From contig JALMGJ010000001.1 of assembly GCA_023362775.1 (NCBI GenBank), positions 67,211,501-67,275,500 on the forward strand: DNA of 64,000 bases. The letters are read 5' to 3'. Origin of the DNA: Charina bottae. Its lineage: Eukaryota > Chordata > Lepidosauria > Squamata > Charinaidae. The position numbers were made by a program, and so were the translations under genes. The notes beneath the pieces are model-generated. The model did not search any database. It saw only the letters and a list, made by a program, of their open reading frames with translations, and had not been told where the DNA came from. Shown here piece after piece: positions 12,271 through 23,810 of this stretch; positions within the stretch are counted from its first letter, which is position 1; each line of letters opens with the position of its first letter.

Positions 12271-12905
12271 ACAAGTTGTGCCTGAGGCCTCCGCCTCTAT
12301 TGAGGGAAGGATTTTCCACTTTGGCATGAATGGATTCCTTAACCCCTCTCTCAAACCACCTATCTGGTCCTGTGGCGTTGCTCAGAATCAGCAGTTTACC
12401 TTCATCTAAAAGAAAAAAGACACTCATTTGAGGATAATTAATATTCACATTTTGGACAGGGAAGATAGGTGGTTTGAGAGAGGGGTTAAGGAATCTGTTC
12501 ATGCCAAAGTGGAAAATCCTTCCTCAATAGAGGCGGAGGCCTCAGGCACAACTTGTCCCCCATTTATCATGCTGCTCTTTCATTAGTCCCCAGGAAGATT
12601 AAGACCACTTCACAAGTTCACCAGCAAGGCCACATTTAATGATCCACTTGGGGATGAATAAAGGTTTTAGGAGTAAGACATCCTAAAGACTATCTACACC
12701 TCAACTGCCCAATTAACAAGCCAATCAGGTGTAAGGTCAATACAGCCACCCTGGAGGACATATATGGGGTCCCATCACCAACTTTTGCCCAGACTGAAGA
12801 AGCTACTTGGACAAGCAGCAAAACGTTTCAACCCAAAGAAAGAAATCCAGTTGCCATGACTCAACCTACAGACATTTACTCCTGGAGGTACGTTCTTTCA
12901 TCAAC
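12271..12905. mobile_element. Penelope-like element, head-to-head inverted pieces (old)
   Basis: Two 3'-terminal PLE fragments face away from each other. The left piece (12271 to about 12415, minus) and the right piece (about 12450-12905, plus) share inverted arms of about 94 bases (12271-12364 and 12463-12556) around a spacer of about 100 bases. Both arms encode the conserved C-terminal block of PLE proteins (DRWFERGVKES, NPSLNRGGGLRHN). The right piece continues through the 3' UTR to a degenerate hammerhead motif near 12.8 kb. The left piece is cut short. Divergence between the arms is visible, so the insertion is older than the one at 39.7 kb. Confidence 0.8.
12786..12845 (+). ncRNA. Decayed hammerhead ribozyme motif in PLE
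   Basis: The CTGAAGA core box (12794-12800) and an imperfect stem II (GCTACTTGG / CAAGCAGC) are retained. The following GAAA box reads AAAA (12820-12823). That replaces the invariant G12, the general base of the hammerhead, so this copy should not cleave itself. Confidence 0.6.
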
Positions 12906-14217
12906 AGACAGAAGTAGTTTGATTTTTTAAAAATCAAAGACAACACACACAAACCAGTTCCAATGCAAGTTCTTTGAGATATGGCTGAAAATAGAAGCTA
13001 ATATTCCAAATACAGAGAAAAGCAATAGTTCTACAAGAAAGGTCAGTTTCACCATGCAGAAAAGCTCTGAAAAAGGTTAGCTGTGTAGATTTCAATTTAC
13101 TATAAACTATGCCAGTCCATAGCTTATTTATGTATTTGAAACTGGGGGAATATAAAACGATTTATTTTCAGAGACATTCTTTCCAAATATAAGGTTTCAA
13201 GCAGAGCTGGTATGAAGAGCAGGCAAGTCAAGTTCCTGCCTGTATGTGTCCAAATTTGTACATCACTAACACATAAGCAAGGTTCTGCAGACATGCTGCT
13301 TTGGTAAGTGACACCAGCCTAGCCAATAAAGAGAAACAATAACTATTTAACTAACTAAATAAATATCCTTACTTGCAAATCCATCAACTGTGCATGGAAC
13401 TCTGTGCATTTTAATATTTGAAGAATCCAAGGCAGGCTCCTCATTGGTGACTTACAGATCTTCTGGGATCATCTAGCAATAGCTGAGTTGCTATAAAGCC
13501 TGTCGTTATTACCGTTATGTCATCACACCATTCTTTGGATGACTCTAGAAGATGCTATAAGTAATTAGTGAGGAAATGGCTTAAGTAGTATTGCTGTATT
13601 GAAACTTGTTTACCCAATCTGTGCATAACAGACCCTTTCCAGGCCAGGAGGACATGTAAGAGTATGACAACAGTGCAAATAATGGAACAGAAAACCAGTG
13701 CTGCTGTATTATTGCTGGGACATAACGAAATAAGTATTCACATATTCTAGAGCTGAATACATTGAATGTAATTCAATATATTGAATGACAGGACAGTTAT
13801 TCGTGCAAATCGTGCATCACAACAGATATTCACAGGATAAGCAAGCAATAGGTGAGAATGCTTCTCACCAGGAGCACTACTTGATCAGCCAGGGTTTTCA
13901 GTGTATATTGAAGGGGGCAAGAAATATCTAGCTCCTACAATAATTTGGGTTACTTCCACAGAACCCTGTTTCTATTCTGTAATCCCTCCGAATATTGAGA
14001 GAATGCAGAGACTATTGTGAGCCAATCAGTGGTCCTTCTGACTAGCCTACAGAAGAGCACAAACATCAACATTCACACAATGTCCTACCCATTGAGGAGG
14101 TTTTGGGAAGTAAAACACCTGCTCTGTCCTACTTTATGCCAAAGGATTAAACAAAACATGCTAGTTCCCTCTCCCTCTTTCCTCATTTATGTTCCTGAAC
14201 ATAAGTTATAATGAATA
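12906..14217. other. No gene recognised
   Basis: AT-rich non-coding DNA with no convincing frame or repeat boundary. Confidence 0.4.
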
Positions 14218-14218
14218 A

Positions 14219-14261
<43 letters not shown>

Positions 14262-14262
14262 T
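14218..14262 (+). repeat. (GAT)n microsatellite
   Basis: About 14 GAT units, directly before the R4-like fragment. Confidence 0.95.
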
Positions 14263-14530
14263 GTGGATAATTGATGTGGCAGTACCAGGGGATAGTAGAA
14301 TAAAAGACAAAGAATTGGAGAAGATCACAAAGTGTCAAGAACTGAAAATCGAACTTGAAAGATTATGGCATAAACTGGTCATGGTGGTCCCAATGGTTAT
14401 CAGCACACTGGGTGCCATACCAAAAAACCTTGGACGGTACTTAGAAAATGTGCACATTGACACAATTTCCATATGTCAATTACGAAAGGCCACACTGCTT
14501 AGATCTGCACATATACTATTCTGATACATT
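14263..14530 (+). mobile_element. R4-like non-LTR element, C-terminal nuclease fragment
   Basis: An 87-residue open frame carries IIDVAVPGDSRIKDKELEK, then CQELKIELERLW, VVPMVISTLGAIPK and QLRKATLLRSAHIL. This is the C-terminus of non-LTR elements that use a PD-(D/E)XK restriction-like endonuclease (R2/R4 groups). Only the end of the protein remains. The clade call is from memory of the motif order. Confidence 0.65.
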
Positions 14531-16311
14531 GTGACATCCTAGGTTCTTGGGAAAAACTCAGAGTGAATGAAGGCCAACATCAGTTAAAGAACTGGTAGCT
14601 GAGATTTCACGCTGTTGTGTGTATAATAATATAAGTATTGATTTAATAATTTAATGTAATAAATTAAATTATTAAAATAATAAGGAAGATGATGGATTGT
14701 TGTTGTTGTTTTAAAAAGAGAATACCCAAGCTGTCTTGGCACTTTGACACCATTCCTTTGTTATACTATATAAAAGGATATGCTGGTAACACAACAGTGT
14801 ATCAGTGGATTTGCAACTGAGTGCCACCCTGGTTCCTCTAACCATGGTTGCTAGGATTTGTAGTAGGGAAAATGGGAGATTTTGCACACATGGATGCAAA
14901 TAGCATGTTCTAGGGTTGAGGGGGAGAGAATTGAGGCTTGCTTGCACTCAAGAGCTGGGAAGCAGGACAAGGTAAGAAATCTCACCAATGAGAATACAAA
15001 CCACATCACAGGTTGTAAAACATGATACATTCAGCTCTAGAATCCACAAGTACAATGAAACTATTGCAGGAAAAACTCCCCTTCCTTTGTTTTTTTCAAA
15101 CATCTTTAATTGCAGAGTAAGAATTAATTGCTTCTATGAAGTTTAACTCTCAGTTCCTCCTTGCTACAAAGCTTCCATGGATCTATAAAGCAATGTAGGA
15201 ATGAAAGAACAGCTTGTTCAATATCCCTTTGATTACTGTAGCATTGGAGCTATGATGGTGACATAAGAGGAAGAAAGAGAAAAATAGAAAGGGTCTGCAT
15301 TAGTATCAAAGGAGATAATGTGTGAAAAGGGGGGGGGGTGAAGGCATCCATGTGTGCATACATCTGGCAAAGCAATGGAAAGACAAAAGGGCTAGTGGAG
15401 GGGGGAACAATCCTTAAAAGGAAAAGGCAGACACCAGTAGACTAGTTCACACAAGAGCCAGCCAGTGTAGCTTGCCTTCCTTGCCTGGATGGGAAAGACA
15501 AGAAGCAGGGAATGACCAATCAGGTTTGTGGTGGCCGTTGTACAGGCTGAATACCAGCCCAGTCCCTTTGCCAACCCATTACAACCCAGACTGGAATTTT
15601 TGAAGCTGGCTTAAGAATCAGACAGGATCAGCATGGGAAACAAGCAGCTTAGGCTGCAGTGTGCAATTGTCCTCAGTGAGGTCACAGCATCACGATAAGG
15701 GAAGATCAGGAGTATTGCAAATATTATTTTGTGATTCATTTTATCTTACTTGCCTCTGGCCAATGAATTTCTGAATCACTGTGTGTGGGAAAACAGCAAA
15801 TAAAGTAGTGGCATTTTCCTTTTTGTGCACCAAAATAGGAATAATTCATGAAGACCTTGCTCTCTCTTTTTGCTGTTTTTTGTTTTGTTTTTAGAGAAGA
15901 TGCTTTGCCTTGTAGATATTATTTATCATTGTGTGCATTAAATACTAGTCATCTGTTGTGAAGCTCAGCCTTCAGTACGCTTGTCATGTACTCAAAGATT
16001 TTAAGAGTAAGAGACTGATGTTTCATTGCCCTGGATGTCTGTTAGTATCTGCTAAGGACATATTTTTATTCTTCAAGGCTTTCAATCTATGTTATGTAAT
16101 TGTCACTTACATTGTAATTGGTTTAGTTATGTCTTTGTTTGTTTATGAGGACTTGTATGTGGCTTCAGTCTATAGACTCTAGGTGGCTTGCTTACAACCC
16201 AGTACAGAAAATAAAAAATGAAATAGAAACAAAATTATCCATCATAATATCAGATACAGTCATCAGTTCCAATTGATGTGCTAATTCGACCACAGCATGG
16301 TAAAATTATAT
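14531..16311. other. No gene recognised
   Basis: Non-coding, with a GTT run near 14700 and a G run near 15330. The small frames at 14711-14947, 15392-15574 and 15958-16182 show no domain. Confidence 0.4.
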
Positions 16312-16600
16312 TTATTTATTTATTTATTTATTAATTATCAATCACATTTTTCCACCGCCAATCTCAATAATGACTCTGGAAACCCACATGGAAAAGCAGT
16401 GTTTAAACTTCTTTCCTGACAATTAATAAGGTGGGAACCATCCTGACTCATTTCTGGGGCCCTGCTCCACCTCTCTGCTGTAGGTTGGGAACCAACAGCA
16501 TGCCGTCTCTGGTTTCCCTTCAGATCATATAAATTCTCTACTCAGCATAGGGCGTCTCTAAGATAACCTGGACTTAAGCCACACAGGGCTTTTAGCTAAT
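16312..16600 (-). mobile_element. Old CR1-type 3' end
   Basis: A TTTATTTATTTATT tail (16312-16334) is followed by a degenerate CACCGCCAATCTC...GACTCTGGA block, the CR1/L3 3' terminus on the minus strand, and diverged 3'-UTR sequence. Confidence 0.6.
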
Positions 16601-16811
16601 TCTTTATATTTTTTATATTTCTTTATATTTGCAGACTATACTGTATGTTGACAGTAAGCCACCATGAAAAGACAAGAAAAGGCAAAACCTGCATTACTCC
16701 AATTTTTATAAATGTGTTTATTCACCCAGATATTTGGTAAGTATTCTGGCCCTAGAACTATAAGTTAGGTATCTTCAACTGATGTCCCAGTTATTTGTGA
16801 TCTGAAGCCAA

Positions 16812-16935
16812 GGAAGGGCTGTAACTCAGTGGCAAAGCTCATGATTTCTATGGAAAAGGTTCCAGGTCCAATCCCTGGCGTCTCCATAGAAGTGGGAAAA
16901 AATCCTGCCAACAGTCCTAAGGTTTAGGGGTTTAG
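16812..16935 (+). mobile_element. tRNA-derived SINE
   Basis: GCTGTAACTCAGTGGCAAAG resembles a tRNA A box and GTTCCAGGTCCAATCC a B box, spaced as in tRNA-derived SINEs common in reptiles. It does not fold into an intact tRNA, so it is not a tRNA gene. Confidence 0.65.
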
Positions 16936-17710
16936 GAGTTTTCTGCACTACAGTCTTCAGTGGCTTGTCTTCTCTGCCTAAACTGGTTGAAAATGAAACT
17001 TGTTCAAGAAATCCCTTTCTGGATTTCAACCCCTTCCTCCACCTTGGTCACAGCAGTGGTCAGGTATTCTGTCTGTACTGTGGTTAATGTAGGTTCAGCG
17101 ACTTCTTCCCCCTTCCACCCATGCCAGAAAATCAGTCTCTGCTGCCTCTGGATTAACAGTTCTGTATGGCTACAGAGAGCTGAGGTCCAGGTGGTTACAA
17201 AGCATAGACAACAGCCATAGACTGTTCATTCATTTATGAGTGAAACTCAAGTTGGAACTTTCATAATTTTGAGGACTTCTCATTAGAAGCAGTTACCCTA
17301 TTTTCTCCCTTTGCTTACTTCACTGTATAGGCTGAGCTCTTCCTTCCCAGTGTGTGTGAAGCCACATCAGGAGAGGAAATCTGCCATGTTTCCAAAATGT
17401 ATAAGGGTAAGACACCTATGTGCTGTCTTCTACAGGTATAGTTATTAACCTTGCAAATTTCACTCTTCTAATGTACTAAGAGAATTCCACATTCTTGTCT
17501 TCTCTTTTGCCTATGTGCAGTATATCTGTATCCAGTAAGGGAATTCACTTTTGCATTGATGGGCAAATATCCATTATTGCATTCTTTCATCAGTTCAACT
17601 AGGAGTGCTCTTAGGTTACAACCTTCTATCTGATCGATCAAGGATTTGAAATGGGTCCTTCTTTGTTTATACAATGTGCTCTACAAATAAATAATCAGTG
17701 GCTCTCAATT

Positions 17711-18045
17711 AAAAAAGGTAAAGGTTCCCCCCGCACATTTGTGCAGTCGTGTCTGACTCTAGGGGCCAGTGCTCATCTCCGTTTGTTAGCCGAAGAGCCA
17801 GCGTTGTCCGAAGACGCTTCCACGGTCATGTGGCTGGCCTGATGCATGCGGAACGCTGTTACCATCCCACCGAAGTGGTACCTATTAATCTACTTGCTTT
17901 TGCATGCTTTCGAATTGCTAGGTTGGCAAGAGCTGGGGCGAGTGCGGGAGCTCACTCCACCATGCGGGGCTAGGGATTCGAACCTCCGACCTTCCCATCT
18001 TCCGATCAACAAGCCTGGCATCTTACCCGCTGAGCCACCATGCCC
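17711..18045 (-). mobile_element. Sauria SINE, full length
   Basis: Read on the minus strand, it starts with a tRNA-like head (GGTGGCTCAGCGGGTAAGAT A box, GGTTCGAATCCC B box). The body has TCTTCGGACAACGCTGGCTC. The tail AGAGTCAGACACGACTG is shared with Bov-B LINEs, followed by an AAAGG/AAA end. A perfect 9-base duplication CTCTCAATT flanks it (17702-17710 and 18046-18054). Bov-B machinery is the accepted mobiliser of this SINE family. It is a diagnostic squamate repeat. Confidence 0.93.
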
Positions 18046-18269
18046 CTCTCAATTACTGGTGATAGTGTGTCACCCTTAATAATAATGTGTCACCCTTTTC
18101 CACCCTTTCCTATATCCTCATTGTTGCTGTTCCTAGCATCTGTCCTACTTGGTTGCAGGGGCCACTTATGTTGTACTGCACTTGCTGCACTTCACATAGC
18201 CAAGCTATCGATGTGTGATGGGATCAGGAGTTGTTCAATTCAGACATCTTGTCCGAGAGCCTGATACTA

Positions 18270-18385
18270 ATTAGGGCTGAGACGTAGTGATTGCCTAAGG
18301 TCACCCAGATAGCTTCCCTGCCTAAAGGAGGACTAGAACCTGGGTTTCCTCACTCTTAGTCCAGTTAACCACTGGATCTCATTCT
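18270..18385 (-). mobile_element. MIR-like (CORE) SINE fragment
   Basis: CCTAAGGTCACCCAGATAG, then GGACTAGAACCTGGGTTTCC and AGTTAACCACTGGATCT follow the reverse complement of a tRNA-head CORE-SINE. It is old and degenerate. Confidence 0.55.
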
Positions 18386-18394
18386 GTACCCTCA

Positions 18395-18537
18395 TTCATA
18401 AATATATATACTATATATTTATATATATACTGTATATATACTATATACAGTATATACAATATACTGTATAGTACTATAAATAAACCGCCCAGAGTCCTCT
18501 TTGTGGGGGGAGATGGGCGGTGATAGAAGTTGGACAA

Positions 18538-18578
<41 letters not shown>

Positions 18579-18592
18579 AAGAAAGAATGCTA
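18395..18592 (+). repeat. TA-rich tract, CR1 tail and (GATA)n
   Basis: A TATATACT-type tract (18398-18478) runs into a CR1 3' end (AAACCGCCCAGAGTCC... GAGATGGGCGGTGATAG, 18480-18530). About ten GATA units follow (18541-18578) and then GAAA units. The GATA array grows directly out of the CR1 tail. Confidence 0.9.
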
Positions 18593-19750
18593 GTTTTAAG
18601 CTATAGAGTTCTAGATTAAAGTATTTGCTTGGCAGCAAACTTCTTTAATGTTAAAAGAATGTAACTGCAGCCTTTCATGGTGAGGCTAAATGTAAAGGAA
18701 TTTGGACATTTAGTGTGAAGTGAAACAACATATCTAGAAACACTTTCTCCTTTTTCCTACCCAAATATTATTACAGGTGGGAGATTATGGTGCAAGCATT
18801 AAACTCCTTGCCCAAAGGCACTTACAATGTGTCATGTCAAAGAGGATATCAGTTCCCATATGCACAGCTAAACAACTCTGCCATGAGGATAGTGATTTGT
18901 ATAATAAGAAATTATTGATAGGATGAAGCAAACTGCAGCCTTAGAACATTTTTTTGTACCTCAAAGTACCCAATTCTTCTTTGTTGGCATTTCTGTGCAG
19001 CCACTATTTTCATTTGCCCAGTCCTCAGAAAGACTTCAAGTCTGTCTGAAATCACCATTTCTATCCTCACACCTGCCTCTTATCCGACCATTCCCCTGGC
19101 TGCAGCTCTTCCTCCTGTCTCCCAAGGTCATTCCCAAGTACCATTACAGATATTGAGAAGAGTCTCTCCCTTTGCTTGAGGAAGAGCAGCCTGCTGCTGT
19201 GGTGGTGGAGTAGCTAACAACTTCAGCTGAATTTTGCCCACCTCCAAATGAAAAAAAAAGCCAAGCTGGGTTTTTCACTACTTTTAGTTCTCTTCCCTCT
19301 GATATAAAGACTTCTACAAAAACCTGAATTTATACAGATAAAGACTATGGTGGTTAATTTAAATCAGAAATTTGAGGATTTGAATAAGAGATTTTATAAT
19401 TTAGATTAAAAATGGTGGAGCTGAATGAAGCAAGAATTACTCAGATGTGGGAGATCTTCAGAAAGATTTTCTCTTTATCACTGCAGCCAGAGTACAAACT
19501 TGAAATTGAAGTTGTTCATTGTGTGGGTTTCCCTTTCTATTTGGCTCAAAAGTAATGATTTTTCCAGATCTTCCTTCCCAGACAATTCAGAAGCAGAAAC
19601 AGTTCATTATAGCTTCTTTGCCAGCTAAGCAAAATGGGATTCTTTATCTTTTTCCAGGATATGTTGTTTATCTGTGTATACTAATGTGAGAAGGCTTTAT
19701 GACCAACTATGGCTGACATATTTATTGCAGGATCATGTGAATTAAAGGAA

Positions 19751-19796
<46 letters not shown>

Positions 19797-20635
19797 TTTA
19801 CAGGGAGATGGGCTGACTTTGGTTAAAATTTTTGTCAGCCATTTTTTCCCTTAATCTATAGAAATATTGGTGTGCACAATATTATGCTTTATTAGTTTTA
19901 TGGAACATAACAGACCTGAGATGTACTTGCTAGAAGAGACAGGTATTTACCAAACTGGGCAACTGAAGTTATTCTTTTAAAGAAAACTCATATTTTTTTC
20001 ACTAAAGAAGGGTTTCTTATATAGGAGTTGGATTGGTCAAGTATATGAAATACTCAAAACTTGTGTTGGACAAAAAATAGGATACTTTTTATTATTGGTG
20101 ATTAAATGCTTTAATACACTTATGATTCTACTAAGGATTTTCCAAATATATTACAGATATTTTCCAGATATATTACAGAACTTTTTACTTTGGATGTAGA
20201 TCAGATAATTGTGGCTAAAATTATGATATTTTTTTTCTCTCTCTCTCTTTTTTTGTGTGCATGTATGTATGTGTTTGTGTATTTGTGTGTGTGTGTGTTG
20301 ACTAGATAATTTTCTGGTATCTTAATCCTTAGTTGAATGGATTAATAGAATTAAATAGATACTATTGGTATATCAGATCATATTCCAGCAACATTATCAA
20401 GTATTACAAGAAAGAGTTGTCCCATCTTTTCTAGATAGTATCTCCCTCCCTCCCTCCCTCTCCCTCCCTCTCTTTCTCTTTCTCTCTCTCTCTCTGTGTA
20501 TAGATATATATTGTTAAAGAATCCACTTGTTATATTACAGATACAGAGGCATATATGGTTGCATTATTGCTTATGATTCATGGAAAAATAAAAATAAAAA
20601 ATATACAAGAAAATATGGAGAAAGGGTTAAGGAAC
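18593..20635. other. No gene; simple repeats only
   Basis: It holds a (TG)n run of about 21 units at 19753-19794 and pyrimidine runs (CCCT then CT) at 20440-20496. No coding frame with recognisable motifs is seen. Part of 19.3-20.6 kb may be decayed L1, but I cannot show it. Confidence 0.5.
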
Positions 20636-20637
20636 TT

Positions 20638-20669
<32 letters not shown>

Positions 20670-20830
20670 TTTATTTTATATCCCACCTTTATTATTTTTA
20701 TAATTAACTCAAGGCGGCGAACATACCAATTACTCCTTCCTCCTCCTATTTTCCCCACAACAACAACCCTGTGAGGTGAGTTGGGCTGAGAGAGAGTGAC
20801 TGGTCCAAGGTCACCCAGCTGGCTTTTGAG
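20636..20830 (-). mobile_element. LINE 3' tail with SINE-like block
   Basis: A T-rich tail is followed by ATCCCACCTTTATTATTTTTA and CTCAAGGCGGCGAACATACC, a squamate LINE 3' terminus read on the minus strand. GGTCCAAGGTCACCCAGCTGG, shared by several reptile repeats, comes next. Confidence 0.6.
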
Positions 20831-22349
20831 CATGTATGTAAGACAACATACCCCAGAATTGTATCAAGCTTTAAGAGTGCTAAATAGGAACTTAATTACC
20901 TTTATGCACTTGAAATGGAATATTTACTGCTTTGTATTAAGCAAAAATATTAGGAGCATGAAGAAAGACTGGGTAAATTAGTAGCCTCTTCACTGAAATA
21001 ATTATAACATTGTAATATCTCTACTTTTAAGGCTGCTGAAGATAAAATATAACAATGATTTAAAAAATATATTCTTGACCGTAAATTAAGCAGAGTGAAA
21101 TGTAACCAAGGAATTAGTTACATTATTCTGCCTGCTCTGCTATATAGAGAAGCACACTGTAGCTAGAGAAACTTGCTGATCGGATTAAACTCATTAGGAG
21201 AGCAAAACTGACCGGAAACCAACCTGGATGTTGCAAAGACTTGTTTTCTTGCATTTTTCTGCTTCCTACGTGACATGCTTTCATAAGAATGATCTGTCCC
21301 AGAGTTTAACACACAGGATGGGAAGAGGGAAAGTAGTTGAATGGTCAAAGCATCATAATAATCAGGAACATGGATCTAAGAGAAAGTGGGAGCTATCTAA
21401 GTCATGTTCCCCCATCTCACTCACGTTCACACCACTGGGTCTCGCAATAACTGCCAATCCATTAGCTAGAAATGCAAAATGTTAAACAGAGGGAGCTAAG
21501 GCAAGCTAAAGGATCTCAGTCTTTGAGGATTACATATATCAACATTTAAGCTCAAAAAGAAGCTTCCATAGAATATACTTCCTCCCTGCAGAAGATCCTG
21601 CACAGGTATTTGGGGGAGGAGGACTATGACTCAAGCACTTTTATGGATGAGGCTTCTCAAGGCTCCATCCTGCACATTTTTTTTTCATGTAGGGTAATGC
21701 CTCTGAAGCAATTCATAAAGAAAAGTTGTCCAAATGTAGCATTACTACAAGGTTACAACACGAGAAACAAATTATGCTGTATTGTGGTCTCTGATTCCTA
21801 GGTTTTTTTTAATTGTAAGCTTATGCTGAAAAATACACTGTACTTTTGATACACAAAATAATTCTGGGTCCAACTGGTGAAGATTTGCAGAAACTAGCAG
21901 AGACTGGGACTTGTTGAAGTACATATTTGTTATGCTTGTTTTAGCTAGCCATGTGTTCTGATGAAGAACATCCAAGAGAGTGGTTTGATTAGCTTCCCAG
22001 GCTTCATCCTGGTTGGTTCCAGGGAGCCAGTCATCCTCCTGAGCTAAAGCATGTGCAAAGTGGAAAGCTGAGCTAAGCTGAATCCAGATCATGAGAAAAT
22101 CCAGGCGGCTATTTGGCATAGGAGGGAGCATATTGTAAGGGATAACAAACTGAGCTGTGGGATGCTACACCATGACAAGGTGATTTTCGGGCTTGTGGTG
22201 GAAGGAATGAGGCTAGGTGGTCGCAAATCCAACATTCCTGATTTGCCTTTGTTCTGGAGGAAGTCATGCTGAATTTCTCAGCATACTTTGGAATGAACAT
22301 ATGTAAGGATCAGCCTGTCTGACTGTGATCTTAAACTCTCCAATAAAAA
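20831..22349. other. No gene recognised
   Basis: Upstream flank of PATE-like gene 1. Open frames at 21228-21485 and 21772-22131 show no domain or splice context. Confidence 0.4.
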
Positions 22350-22510
22350 AAGTCCACTAATTTATATGATGGAACCCTTGACGTGGAAGGGGCCATTTGG
22401 GGCCTTGAGTCAACTGCCCGGCTCTGTGCAGAAATCCAGATTAGAGCATCCTTGACAGACGGTTGTCCAGTCTCTGCTTGAACAGACTGTATCTTTTCAT
22501 CACATTCTGT
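22350..22510 (-). mobile_element. CR1 3' fragment
   Basis: The order TGGAAGGGGCCATTTGGGGC, CAACTGCCCGGCTCTGTGCA, TTGTCCAGTCTCTGCTTGAA follows the conserved CR1 3'-UTR on the minus strand. It lies about 280 bases upstream of gene 1 exon 1. Confidence 0.7.
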
Positions 22511-22679
22511 TTCATGTATTAAATTGGTAATTAAAAAAATGCCATGATGCCATTCCTTATCTCGCTGAAATCTTAATTAATCCCTTGTACATAAGTGGTC
22601 AGTATATGATTTCTAACCCACAAGCCTGTCTCTGTGTTCTTTTCATGAGGACAGTTTGTTCTATTGGGAGGTTGTGCCA

Positions 22680-22785
22680 TGAACAAGATAAAAGCGGGGA
22701 GGTTGTCAAAGTATGCTGGAAAGAAAGACATTTGTAACTCTAGGACTCTGCTGCAGTTCAACACTTGACCTCCCTGCAATCTGTG
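22680..22785 (+). promoter_or_regulatory. Possible core promoter and 5' UTR, gene 1
   Basis: A TATA-like GATAAAAG (about 22687-22694) lies about 95 bases before the ATG. Gene 2 has GGATAAAAAC at a similar distance. Both leaders then contain a TAGGACT motif. Transcription start is inferred only from these positions. Confidence 0.35.
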
Positions 22786-22849
22786 ATGTCCTCACTAGGT
22801 CAAATCCTGGTCTTTGCAATTGGTGCCTTGCTCTGCCTTCCACCTGGAG
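22786..22849 (+). CDS. PATE-like gene 1, exon 1 (signal peptide)
   Basis: The exon codes for 21 residues plus the first base of codon 22, then GTAAGT (phase-1 donor). The peptide starts MSSLGQ and runs into a hydrophobic core (ILVFAIGALLCL), ending PPG. With the first residues of exon 2 it gives an A-N-A site before the mature start LQC, so the product should enter the secretory pathway. I chose the ATG at 22786: the open frame extends upstream only through a TTG, and gene 2 has its ATG at the same exon position, giving exons of identical length (64 bases). Intron 1 is 2150 bases. One exon per structural step (signal, first half, second half of the domain) with phase-1 introns is typical of the Ly6/uPAR family. 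Confidence 0.82.
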
Positions 22850-23176
22850 GTAAGTTCCGTAGACTGGGGACTAAAAGAGGGATCTTGGAGAAGGGCACCA
22901 CACAATATGCAAACCTTTTTTTGCAAATCTTTGAAAGTAATTCTGTAAAGGGTGAAAGGAAAAATACATAAAGTAAAAGGCAGAAGACAGTTGTAATGCA
23001 GAAAGAAAGAGAGACTGAGACTGAAGAGGTGTAATTCCAAGGCTTCTTGCTTGTGCCAAATTGAAAAATAAATTGTCCCATCTTTCTTACTAAAAAGAGA
23101 TGTCCATATAATTTTCTTAGGAACAATATGGAAGTGGCTTGCCCTTGCCTTCTCCCAGGATGTTTTTTCTGTTTCC

Positions 23177-23263
23177 CAGGCATTCCTGGTAGTCACCCAT
23201 CCAAGCACTAGTCAGGTCTAATTGTGCTTAGTGTGTTAAGATCAACCAAGGTTGGCAACATGC
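23177..23263 (-). mobile_element. 5S rRNA-derived SINE relic
   Basis: On the minus strand, ACTAGTGCTTGGATGGGTGA and CTACCAGGAAT, preceded by ATCTTAACACACTAAGCA and GACCTG, follow the 3' half of vertebrate 5S rRNA, including its internal promoter region. Divergence and non-5S flanks (GGAGAAGGCAAGGGCAAGCC downstream) show a 5S-headed SINE, not a rRNA gene. It lies in intron 1 of PATE-like gene 1. Confidence 0.65.
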
Positions 23264-23810
23264 TTTACAAAACACAGCTGCTATGGTCACATAATATGCT
23301 ATGCTCAAACAAATAGATGTATTATTGCTTAATGTAATGTCCTGGTTCACACAACCTGCTAGCACTATGGTAGATTCTCCCTCAACCTGCTAAGTTATAA
23401 ATTTCCCACCCTAACTATAGGCTAGGCTAGTCTTTTACTGAAATCCAGCCTATAAGTGATAATGAACTAGTGGTGACTTGGATGGGGAAGGACAATGGTG
23501 AAAAGCTTCATTTCTTACTCAGTCCCTATTAATGCACTGCTGCTATGAATATTTTCAACTACTGCTCTTTGAAGGATCCATGATCAGTGTTCCTTATGGA
23601 GGAATTCCCATAACTTTCTCATGCCTGGTGAATATCCAACTGCACCTCCACCATGGATATGGCTTAAAAAATATCTGATAGAACTTTGAAAGTCTGATTC
23701 ATTTAGCCAAGAATACATTCTGTTTAGCCACAATTCTCTACATACTTGGATGGAAATAAGTCCCATTGTACACCAGGCATAACTTCTGAACAGGCATGTG
23801 TAGGAGAATA

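Noticed and set aside
16819..16890. Possible tRNA gene
   Set aside because: A and B boxes are present but the acceptor and anticodon stems do not pair; it is a tRNA-derived SINE.
23177..23263. Possible 5S rRNA gene
   Set aside because: Too diverged, lacks the 5' half and terminator, and continues into SINE-like sequence.
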